39,606 nt of DNA from Desulfocucumis palustris (GTDB lineage: Bacteria; Bacillota; Desulfotomaculia; Desulfotomaculales; Desulfocucumaceae). The position numbers and the translations under genes are program-made. The DNA is taken from positions 1-39,606 of the forward strand of contig NZ_BFAV01000142.1 of assembly GCF_002933875.1 (NCBI RefSeq), given 5' to 3'. Each line of letters begins with the position of its first letter. Within the stretch, counting starts at the first letter, position 1. Under the pieces are notes generated by a model. That model did no database searches. It saw nothing but the letters and a program-made list of their open reading frames with translations, and had not been told where the DNA came from. Below are positions 32,845-39,606 of the stretch, in pieces.

Positions 32845-34394
32845 CTAGGAGGCTGTCTATGAATTAGCTTTAAAAGTTTGATTGAGAATAGTGATCAACG
32901 CGCCCCATACTCAGTCTTTGAAAATGAAAAATACACAAAAAAGGGGCAGGCCTTATCTCATTGCCAGTGCCACCTTGTCCTTGTTAACAAACATCTTCAA
33001 AATGTTGTGTGTAAGGCATAGAAGTAGCCACTCCCCGCGAACCAATTCAAGTCCACGGAGAAGAAATCTGCGGAATCCTCGGGCCTCTTTAATTTGGCCA
33101 AATACAGGCTCAACCGTTTGCTTTCTTAAGCCATATTTGGAACGACCAGCTTTGGTCCTAAGTTTGCGCTTCATTAAATCGGACAATGACAAGTCTACAG
33201 GAGTTCTACCCCGGGGAGCGGGTTCCGGTTTATGGCTATGAGATATTTTTTCCCCTGGGATATATGCGTCAACTTTGTTTTTTAACCATTTTAGGTTTGT
33301 TTCACTAAAATAACCGGCATCAGCTGATAGCTCTTTGGGGTAGCGGCCAGTATTTTCCTTGACTTCCTCAATAGCTGCCGGAAGGTGCTGGCTATCTGCC
33401 GCCTGGTTGGTTAAGACTGCAGCCACAATGATTTGGTTTTTGACATCCACCACTGCTTGGGCGTTATAGGCCTGGACAAAAGCTTTATCGGCATTCCTCA
33501 TAATTTTTGATTCAGGGTCGGTAAAGCTAATCTGTGCCTTGTCTTTAGGGGTACCTGTTTTCTTGTTATATTTGGCTTTCCCCTTAGGCGGCTGTGGGGC
33601 CGGGGGATCATTTTTATCATTGTGCTTCTTTTTATCTTCTTCCCGGGCCAATTCGGCTTCTGCTTCCAGGGCGGCCATGGCTTCCTTGATTTTAGATAGT
33701 CTGCTTTCCCGGAAGGCGAGCTCTGTGGGGATTTCATCGCCCCTAAGGTCACGGCCAAACTGCTGGTCTTCTTTTAAATCAAGGTGATTTGCTTTTTCAA
33801 GTAGTTTTTTAATTTCTTTCTCAAGTCTTTCTTCCTCGGTCTTCATGCGGCCATAGCTCATGGCTTTATGTTTGGAGGCATTTGCGTTTATTTTAGTCCC
33901 GTCTAAGGACACATGCTTTAATCCAACCAGGCCAGCTTTCTCGCACAGCTTGATAATTTGCACAAAAATGCCCGGGAGTGTTTTAATATGCCGCCTACGA
34001 AACTCATTAATGGTTCGAAAGTCCGGTTTGTTGCCGCCTGCCAGTACAATAAATGGCACATCTTCATATAACTTGGTTGCTATCTTCCTGGAGGAAAACA
34101 CTCCCCGGCTGTATGAATAGAACAATACCTTCGTCATCAACGAGGGATTAAAGGGTGGCTGTCCCCTGGTTTCCTTTTCGTAAACCTTATGGATTGAGCT
34201 TAAATCCAGGTTATCCACAAGATCGCTGATAAAATAAACCAGGTGATCTTTGGGTAGCCACTCATTCGGCGAAGGCGGAAATAGATATATTTGGTTAGGG
34301 TCGTACATTTTATATCCTTTTTTCATAATAGGGTATATCTCGCCATCTAATGGCAAATACCCTGGTTTCTGTTAATATTCAGACAGCCTCCTAG
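32845..34394. mobile_element. IS1182-family insertion sequence
   Basis: A 1.55 kb element. Terminal inverted repeats CTAGGAGGCTGTCT (32845-32858) and its complement AGACAGCCTCCTAG (34381-34394) match over 14 bp, with partial similarity beyond. The outermost CTAG is palindromic and may be a 4 bp target duplication rather than part of the repeat. A single complete transposase gene lies on the minus strand. Confidence 0.88.
32953..34308 (-). CDS. IS1182-family DDE transposase
   Basis: 451 residues from ATG 34308 (AAAGGAT upstream on the minus strand); the frame also has ATGs upstream without ribosome sites. The N-terminal region MYDPNQIYLFPPSPNEWLP and the block RGQPPFNPSLMTKVLFYSYS are typical of IS1182. 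DDE residues can be placed at the D of SLDGTKINANASKHKA, the D of LSADAGYFSE, and the E of KQTVEPVFGQIKEARGFRRF. A central charged linker (~residues 160-260) is rich in Lys, Glu and Pro. The gene is intact, so the element may still be active. It separates the recombinase and stalk remnants from the AT-rich island. Confidence 0.92.
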   Translation of the reverse strand: MYDPNQIYLFPPSPNEWLPKDHLVYFISDLVDNLDLSSIHKVYEKETRGQPPFNPSLMTKVLFYSYSRGVFSSRKIATKLYEDVPFIVLAGGNKPDFRTINEFRRRHIKTLPGIFVQIIKLCEKAGLVGLKHVSLDGTKINANASKHKAMSYGRMKTEEERLEKEIKKLLEKANHLDLKEDQQFGRDLRGDEIPTELAFRESRLSKIKEAMAALEAEAELAREEDKKKHNDKNDPPAPQPPKGKAKYNKKTGTPKDKAQISFTDPESKIMRNADKAFVQAYNAQAVVDVKNQIIVAAVLTNQAADSQHLPAAIEEVKENTGRYPKELSADAGYFSETNLKWLKNKVDAYIPGEKISHSHKPEPAPRGRTPVDLSLSDLMKRKLRTKAGRSKYGLRKQTVEPVFGQIKEARGFRRFLLRGLELVRGEWLLLCLTHNILKMFVNKDKVALAMR

Positions 34395-34466
34395 GGGATT
34401 ATCAATAATTGTATTTTATTCCGATTCTTTTAATTTTGAGATGCTCACAATAAAGGTACTGTAAAT

Positions 34467-35933
34467 TTAATTTTCCTTATCTAAAGTTTTGTTTAGATTT
34501 TCATCTAAATTACAATGTGTTGCTGCTGTTTTTAAGATTTTTTTCTTGTTTCTAGAATCTACTATCCAAGAAAAGCATGAAGATAAAAACAAACCAGACA
34601 TTGCTAAGCCAAAAAGTAGTTCAATTATTACTATTGTTCTAACTATTGTATTGTTAGGTAATATATCACCATAGCCAAGTGTTGTTATGGTTATTGCACT
34701 AAAATAGGCAAAATCCCAAAATGAATAGGAATAACTTCCCCTTGCTACTTTTTCTAGTATGATAGGACTATTTTCATCTAAGGCAACAAATGAATCCTTA
34801 ATAATCCAATATAGTTCTTTTGTCTCTACTATATGTTCTCCTGGGTTAACAAGTTCAAAATATATGGTTTTACTGAAATCAATAGCTTTACTGGTGATAA
34901 TGTATGTGGAATATTCACAATTATCATTATCTGAGAAGAAATCTAAAATATATGCGTAACCTTTATCTCCTGTGACAACATGGATTAGAAAATCGTCTTT
35001 CATTTCTTTAACAAGAAATTGTTTATATTTATTGGCAATGCACCATTGTGTATAATAGTATGCCCAAGCATCTCCCATCACGCCATCTTTAAAATAGCCT
35101 ATCCTTTTGTCAGTATTAAATTTCAAGCTACTAACATAGAGGGCGTTATTAAAATTTCTTTTGTATTCTTGTTTAATTAGTAGTTGTCTAATAGAATCAT
35201 CTAACTCTTTTGATGAGCCTTTCCATGGTAGATTTTCTATAAAGGCTTTGTCTCTTTCTCCGATAATAATATCAGGTTCTGCTGGCACTTTTATATGCAT
35301 TTCAGAATTTGATTCGGTGTAATAGGTTGAGGGCAGTTTCATTTTTTCCTTAAAAGCGAACAACTTTCTGTCCAGTGACAGGTCTTCGTTAAAATAAAAT
35401 GCTCTGCCAGCAGTAATATTTGCGGCAATTAGATAAGCGTTAGCACATCCATACCAGACAAAAACATAAACGAAAATTGAAATTGCCATCAATCTAATCA
35501 ATATTTTACCTTTAGTAAATATTATTATTGAGTAAAAAAATGAAAAAATAATTAAAATAAAAGAAATAATGCCGCTCTCGTTTAATATTATGTCTAAGTA
35601 AGAATCTGAATGCACGTAATTAATTGGCGGATGTTTTGTTAATATGCAATAAATTATCCAAAATGAGTTAGTGAATAAAATTGATAATGATAATTGATAT
35701 CTTGGGTATTTTTCTCTTAATTTAATAGTTAGTCCCGATGACAACAGGAGTATCCCAAGACAGAATATTAAAGAATCTATGATAAGAGGTATGGAATTTT
35801 TTATATATATGTGTGTTAATTTGTAAGAAAAAATTAATATGATTCCAATTGCAATGACTAGATAAGGGTGTTTTTGAAATTTTTTGTTTAAGGCTTGCCA
35901 ATACATTAAAAAACAATATGGAATGTTTTTCAA
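34467..35933 (-). CDS. Potassium-channel-like membrane protein
   Basis: About 488 residues; I prefer TTG 35933, because AAAGGTG lies 8 bp before it, while GTG 35942 overlaps that ribosome site. Four or five hydrophobic N-terminal segments (~residues 25-170) are followed by a large soluble domain (~175-395) with no recognised family. Then comes a pore unit: FAYFSAITITTLGYGDILP with the K+ selectivity filter TTLGYGD, and a last membrane helix (TIVIIELLFGLAMSGLFL). This is an Ion_trans_2-type pore. The gene is much more AT-rich than the chromosome core, suggesting transfer. The soluble domain may be a sensor. Function in ion flux or defence is unproven. Confidence 0.75.
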   Translation of the reverse strand: MKNIPYCFLMYWQALNKKFQKHPYLVIAIGIILIFSYKLTHIYIKNSIPLIIDSLIFCLGILLLSSGLTIKLREKYPRYQLSLSILFTNSFWIIYCILTKHPPINYVHSDSYLDIILNESGIISFILIIFSFFYSIIIFTKGKILIRLMAISIFVYVFVWYGCANAYLIAANITAGRAFYFNEDLSLDRKLFAFKEKMKLPSTYYTESNSEMHIKVPAEPDIIIGERDKAFIENLPWKGSSKELDDSIRQLLIKQEYKRNFNNALYVSSLKFNTDKRIGYFKDGVMGDAWAYYYTQWCIANKYKQFLVKEMKDDFLIHVVTGDKGYAYILDFFSDNDNCEYSTYIITSKAIDFSKTIYFELVNPGEHIVETKELYWIIKDSFVALDENSPIILEKVARGSYSYSFWDFAYFSAITITTLGYGDILPNNTIVRTIVIIELLFGLAMSGLFLSSCFSWIVDSRNKKKILKTAATHCNLDENLNKTLDKEN

Positions 35934-36134
35934 TATTTCCACACCTTTTAAAAACTTAATTGTTCTATTCTTTGAATAACGAGATTTTAAAGTAGATATT
36001 ATAGAGTTGCTGTATTAGATTAATTGCAGTACAATGTAAAGTTCCATAAGCACCACAAAACCCACATTTCCAGGGGGGGCTTCTCTGAACAGTTTTTTCT
36101 CATGAATAGCAGTGTTAATTGACTTTTATTTCCG

Positions 36135-36703
36135 CTACCGCGGCGGCCCACACTTACTGCAAGGAGTATACCCTGCAGCTTTGGCATCCGACAGGCTCAT
36201 GGGTATTTGACTTTTCCTAAGATATTGGCACCCGGCGGAGTGATACTTTTCGCCGGTTTTCGTAACGTACACAGTACTTCCTGCTTTTGTGCCTGGGGAG
36301 CTGGGGTCTTCACTGCAGTCGGCGCGGCGGTTTGGGGTGGGGGTGTGGCTGCGGCCCTCGTTACTGGCTGTTGTTTGGGCTGAACTTGAACCTGGCTTTC
36401 ATTGGTTTTGGGCTGTTCTGGCTGGGGCTGCTTTGTTGGCTGCGTTTGAGGTTGTGCCGGTTGGGCTTGGGAAGGTTGTTCGGGTTGCGTCTGCTCTTGT
36501 TGTTGTTGGGTGGTTGTCGGGGTGTCATTTGTGGTCTTTTGGTCGGTTGATCCGCAGGCGGTAAAAACAATACAGATGAGGACAGCGATGGCCGCCAAAA
36601 GCGACTTTTTCCAGGGGGTGTTTTTCTTAATTGCCGGGTAAACAACGAAAATGGCGGCAATTAAGGCGGCCAGTAAACCAACTGAGTTAATAAATTCCCA
36701 CAT
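36135..36703 (-). pseudogene. Frameshifted lipoprotein with C-terminal Cys/His zinc-like motif
   Basis: Minus strand, ATG 36703 after GAGGAGGTA. An N-terminal hydrophobic helix is followed by a second one ending IVFTACGS, a lipobox-like Cys. A long Gln/Pro/Thr-rich linker (~70 residues) comes next. The frame then stops early at 36197. In another frame the sequence runs on as VYVTKTGEKYHSAGCQYLRK ... GYTPCSKCGPP to a stop at 36135. That is a well-known Ada-like C-x-x-C / YH...GC tail of secreted proteins. A single 1-base indel near 36270 would restore the whole protein, so this is a recent mutation, a sequencing error, or frameshifting. Confidence 0.72.
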
Positions 36704-36773
36704 AGTCATTACCTCCTCGCATATTTTTGGTTATTAAAAAATGGGGGATTATGTCGAACCCCTAGAACACCAC

Positions 36774-36808
36774 AAAACCCACGCCTCCCGGCGCGGGTTT
36801 TCTTTTTG
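36774..36808 (+). terminator. Terminator-like hairpin upstream of the lipoprotein gene
   Basis: AAAACCC-CGC pairs with GCG-GGGTTTT around a short loop, followed by CTTTTT on the plus strand. The 15-base sequence CACCACAAAACCCAC that leads into it also occurs at about 36048-36062 on the other side of the lipoprotein gene. Confidence 0.5.
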
Positions 36809-36809
36809 A

Positions 36810-37260
36810 GTTATTATTTTTCCTTATATTTTATATTTCTGTGTTATTGCAAAATATTCCTGCAATATTCTATACAAAAATGAATAACGCTAGTATTTAT
36901 TTAGCCTTAATCTCAACACACTACCCTTCCTGTAGGGACGCTTTTTTTCAGCGCCTTTTTAATAAAACAACCTGGGTCAGTGGTTTTCTTTGAAGATGTC
37001 TTGGTTAGTTTTTTCTATAATATGGCTAAATGGTTTTCCTGTTGGAGTGGAAACGGTGACAGCATTGGGGATCTTCTGTAGATAAAGAAATTTTTGTGAT
37101 GATTAGCAGATAACGGTTTCGACAATATTACTATATTTATAACTAATAATAATGACCACCTCTGACATATTAATGTATTGTAATTAAGTTTTGTTCTAGG
37201 TAAAAATACTAAAAAATACCAATGTAGTTAATAATAAGTCTAGACTAAAAAGGGAGACTA
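36810..37260. other. AT-rich gene-free stretch
   Basis: No gene was found. It holds only short AT-rich inverted pieces and T runs (for example GACGC/AGCGC around 36937-36957) and presumably the promoter of the next gene. Confidence 0.4.
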
Positions 37261-37348
37261 TGGTAAAATGAGGAACCAAAAGTTATTGATCTTTACTTCA
37301 ATCACTCCTTGGAAATGGGTTTCTGCCCAAACGAAAGGAGATGAACAT

Positions 37349-37864
37349 ATGTTCAGTAGTTTTTTAACGGAAATACCATTTATTCAAACAAACTTTACAT
37401 ACAAGGGTTTTGGATGGGAATCATTTTATCAATCATGGCTAACAAAGATTTCTATTTTAGCTGAAAAATCTTTGCAACATGATTTTACTAAAGATATAAG
37501 TGATTGGTGTAATTGGGTTAGCAAAAATAATATTGCCTCAGAAAAAGAAATTTTTGAAAAACATTTATTAGCCTTAAATATTAATTCATTAGATATTCTA
37601 ACAAAAGTTATAGAAAAATTTGAAGAACAATTTCAAATATTAATAAATGGTAGCTCGGAATATTGGGAATTTAAAACTGTTGTAGATTTCTTACAAGACT
37701 TGCCCTATCAGGTTCTTGAGACTATAGAGGAACTTGAGTCTAAGCAGGAAGTAGTTTTTGAAACTGTTAAAATATCAACAAAATGTTTTTTTAATTTTTG
37801 GAAGGAAAGGTATTCTATTTTAGAGAAGATGTTGGTGTTACCACCAACATCTTTTTATTATTAG
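37349..37864 (+). CDS. Unknown AT-rich protein ending in a terminator hairpin
   Basis: I choose ATG 37349, 8 bp after AAAGGAG; an upstream in-frame ATG (37268) has a weaker GGGAG site and would add 27 residues that may be a separate leader. The 171-residue protein is helical and aromatic-rich (YKGFGWESFYQSWLTKI, SDWCNWVSKNN, IEKFEEQFQILI) with no membrane segment or known motif. Its last codons (KMLVLPPTSFYY) are encoded by a terminator hairpin, suggesting that the C-terminus is read from former non-coding DNA after a truncation. Strongly AT-rich and unlike the chromosome core. Function unknown. Confidence 0.55.
   Translation: MFSSFLTEIPFIQTNFTYKGFGWESFYQSWLTKISILAEKSLQHDFTKDISDWCNWVSKNNIASEKEIFEKHLLALNINSLDILTKVIEKFEEQFQILINGSSEYWEFKTVVDFLQDLPYQVLETIEELESKQEVVFETVKISTKCFFNFWKERYSILEKMLVLPPTSFYY
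37828..37857 (+). terminator. Terminator inside the 3' end of the AT-rich gene
   Basis: GATGTTGGTG (37828-37837) pairs perfectly with CACCAACATC (37842-37851), followed by TTTTTATTATT; the stop codon of the gene lies just beyond it. Confidence 0.8.
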
Positions 37865-38150
37865 GAGGGCTAAAAAGACCCCGTTTGGGAGCATGACTGA
37901 CATCCACCTCCTGGGCAGGCAGGACGAAGGAATTTAGGGCTTTATGCCCCTGTGAGACATGGGAGGATACGCTACCGGAGAAATGTGGATTCCGATGGCC
38001 GCAATACAAAAAAATGACGCAGTTTCATTGGGATAACCATGAACATCCATAATAATGCAATAATTCAAATTCCGCCCATAAGGCTCATTATTGAAAATGC
38101 GAAAATCTAAGATTTAAGGAGATATTCCAAGAAAACCTTAGAATATAAAG
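37865..38150. other. GC-richer gene-free patch, possible RNA or IS remnant
   Basis: Between AT-rich genes lies a patch (about 37870-38015) of higher GC with small hairpins (GGGC 37937/GCCC 37946; CGGA 37976/TCCG 37991) and no open frame. It could be the tail of a lost insertion sequence; I could not identify it. Confidence 0.35.
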
Positions 38151-38160
38151 GGAGGTTAAC

Positions 38161-38589
38161 ATGAGCAAAGATATTGATACTTATAATCAGTTTATTAAGA
38201 ATGTTGAATTGGATGAAGTAGTGCTTTCAGAACTAGAAGCTAAAAGGTTTTCTCCCCCAGAGGATGGAAAATGGTCGGTAGATTTAACTCCTAATTTTTT
38301 TCTAATTGAAAAAAATATTAACAAATTAGAAGCAGCAGCAGCGTTTGATTTGGTTGCTAAAGATTTAAAGGATAATAATGAAAACGAAATGTTTACATTG
38401 CGTGCTAAATTTATTTTAAACTATAATGTTGCGAATATGGTGGAAATTTCTGATGAAGTTATAGATAGGTTTATTAAAACTAATGTGCCCATAAATAGCT
38501 GGCCCTATGCCCGCGAATTGATAAGTTCTGTTTCTATAAGGTTAGGTTACCCAGCTTTAATAATTGGTATGTTTAAAGTAGCTAGGTGA
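38161..38589 (+). CDS. SecB-like chaperone
   Basis: 142 residues, ATG with GGGAGGTTAAC upstream. The C-terminal half fits the SecB fold: a strand (MFTLRAKFILNYNV), acidic helix-start EISDEVIDRFIKTN, and the hallmark INSWPYARELISSVSIRLGYPALII (W114-P115-Y116-A117-R118-E119), which lines up with the FPYARECI...FPQL stretch of proteobacterial SecB. Gram-positive bacteria generally lack the export SecB, and solitary SecB-like genes there are usually chaperones of toxin-antitoxin-chaperone systems. Here it is followed after 6 bp by a putative nuclease gene, which would be its client. Assignment is by motif; the N-terminal half is divergent. Confidence 0.72.
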   Translation: MSKDIDTYNQFIKNVELDEVVLSELEAKRFSPPEDGKWSVDLTPNFFLIEKNINKLEAAAAFDLVAKDLKDNNENEMFTLRAKFILNYNVANMVEISDEVIDRFIKTNVPINSWPYARELISSVSIRLGYPALIIGMFKVAR

Positions 38590-38595
38590 TAAGAT

Positions 38596-39321
38596 ATGGA
38601 TTTTATTATAGTAGGAAAACACGTGAGGATTGATCCAAAAAGTATTGTTTCAAGAATGAGTAATTTTATATTGGATAATCCCGATTATTTTGGTTGCTTT
38701 TGTAATATATTAATAAGGGCAAAAGGAAGCCGTAGGGTAATAATGAAAGATTCCATTATTGAAGCTGAACTTCTTAAAGGAACGATTAGAAAAGAAATGT
38801 TAGACGATTTTAATAAGCTCTTACAAGAGTTCTACGAAAAAGAAGATGCGGATAATGGAAAAACTAGAGGCAAAGTGGTTGAATGTTTAATAACAAAAAT
38901 TGGCCCTTTTAGTTTTCAGACTCATGATGTTGAAATTTTGAGAGAATGTTCAATTGAGGATGAGTACAAGAATAAGGTCGGTGGTAATAAAAATTTTGAT
39001 GTGGCTTTTTTTTGTAAGTATACATGTTTAACTGAACTGTCTGCTGAATTCATAGAGAGTAAGTTGGACTTGAATAATTTTTTACTTGAGGAACCCTCTA
39101 ATCCATTGAATATAAAAATGAGTAAAGCCGGAAGTGAAAAGTTAGATTATATTAGAGGTGTAAGTGAGACACTATCTGATAGTAAACATTTGGTTCTGGC
39201 TTTTGCAACAGTGCGATATGATGTTAAATTTAGCCAAACTGTTCTTAAGCAAATGGGTTGTGATAAAATTGTACACATCTTTACGTATAATGATCTTAAA
39301 AAACAGGTATTTAAGTGTTGA
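38596..39321 (+). CDS. Putative PD-(D/E)XK nuclease partner of the SecB-like chaperone
   Basis: 241 residues, ATG with AGGTGAT upstream, 6 bp after the chaperone gene. No membrane segment. A PD-(D/E)XK-type arrangement can be placed: E96 in a helix (GKVVECLI), D135 in NKNFDVAFF, then E154 and K156 in AEFIESKLDL on a strand. The spacing is normal for restriction-like nucleases. The C-terminal part has a helix-strand pattern (HLVLAFATVRY, KIVHIFTYNDL). I do not recognise a named family. AT-rich, as is its partner. It may be the toxin or effector of a chaperone-controlled defence system; this is inference from motif and neighbourhood. Confidence 0.55.
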   Translation: MDFIIVGKHVRIDPKSIVSRMSNFILDNPDYFGCFCNILIRAKGSRRVIMKDSIIEAELLKGTIRKEMLDDFNKLLQEFYEKEDADNGKTRGKVVECLITKIGPFSFQTHDVEILRECSIEDEYKNKVGGNKNFDVAFFCKYTCLTELSAEFIESKLDLNNFLLEEPSNPLNIKMSKAGSEKLDYIRGVSETLSDSKHLVLAFATVRYDVKFSQTVLKQMGCDKIVHIFTYNDLKKQVFKC

Positions 39322-39606
39322 TTTCTACTTTTTTCACCGATGTTCTGAGCCAATACCGCTTGCTTACCTATGTATCCTTGTGTTAATATTACGCCGTTTA
39401 CTGGTCAGAATTTTAGACCATGTGTAATTACCATTTACCTCTTAAATGCCCAGTCTGGCTTAATCAAGGGCATATATACTATAAGGGCTTAGCCTTCATC
39501 CTTAAGTAAACCTGTAGCGGTTTGCGCTCCCTGGCGGTAAACTAATACCCGCCAATGACGTTTAGCAATGGCCTTGGAATTAACGTCAATGGCGATAGGC
39601 CTTCAT
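39322..39606. other. Right-edge stretch without a clear gene
   Basis: A minus-strand frame between about 39489 and 39602 reads AIDVNSKAIAKRHWR and VLVYRQGAQTATGLL but is bounded by stops on both sides. It may be a transposase or gene remnant that continues beyond the window. No start, ribosome site or T-tailed terminator was seen. Confidence 0.35.

Noticed and set aside
32882..33241. 119-codon plus-strand frame in the IS
   Set aside because: Antisense to the transposase gene, which explains its length.
36287..36564. Leu/Gly-rich plus-strand frames
   Set aside because: They are the reverse strand of the Gln/Pro-rich lipoprotein linker and have no ribosome site.
1..39606. CRISPR array
   Set aside because: No regularly spaced direct repeats of 25-40 bp with unique spacers were seen.
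1..39606. rRNA genes or further tRNA genes
   Set aside because: Only one tRNA-like cloverleaf (31692-31779) could be folded by eye; no rRNA signature was seen.

Overview
The window looks like a Gram-positive, spore-forming Clostridia genome, probably close to the Desulfotomaculum/Pelotomaculum group. This is inferred from the strong AGGAGG-type ribosome binding sites, the moderate GC of the core genes, a SpoVB-type flippase and the general gene content; nothing in the sequence names a species.

Region 1 (1-7912) looks like one end of an integrative or conjugative element. It holds the tail of an exported or surface protein, a VirD4/TraG-type coupling ATPase, a triple-S1 RNA-binding protein, a winged-helix protein of the replication-relaxation type, a small unknown protein, a MazEF-like toxin-antitoxin pair, and a protein fusing a PRTRC-C-like ubiquitin fold to a JAB/JAMM protease-like domain. 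Between these genes lie two related structured RNAs, each with its own promoter and terminator. They resemble HEARO/omega RNAs, the guide RNAs of IscB nucleases, but no IscB gene is present. Two genes beside the first RNA appear to start at ATA codons.

Region 2 (7964-31411) is chromosomal: a DUF1294 protein, a P-type cation ATPase, a tandem HD-GYP protein, a cyclophilin, Tex, threonine synthase, a SWIM-type small protein, an acetyltransferase, an AraC regulator and an alpha-glucan phosphorylase. These are followed by an apparent five-gene operon (ECF sigma factor, membrane-anchored beta-propeller, large membrane protein, ABC ATPase, ABC permease) and then a convergent SpoVB-like flippase with a small partner gene. 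Two near-perfect 32-33 bp palindromes of one repeat family follow tex and the phosphorylase.

Region 3 (31630-39606) begins with a tRNA-Leu(UAA) gene and becomes a scrapyard and defence-like island. It has a decayed serine recombinase, a fragment of a copper-amine-oxidase-like stalk domain, an intact IS1182-type insertion sequence, an AT-rich potassium-channel-like gene, a frameshifted lipoprotein, an orphan AT-rich gene, and a two-gene unit coding for a SecB-like chaperone and a putative PD-(D/E)XK nuclease. The last pair resembles a toxin-chaperone or phage-defence module.

The strongest leads are the paired orphan omega-like RNAs, the two ATA-start genes around one of them, the ubiquitin-like/JAB fusion, and the SecB-like plus nuclease unit.
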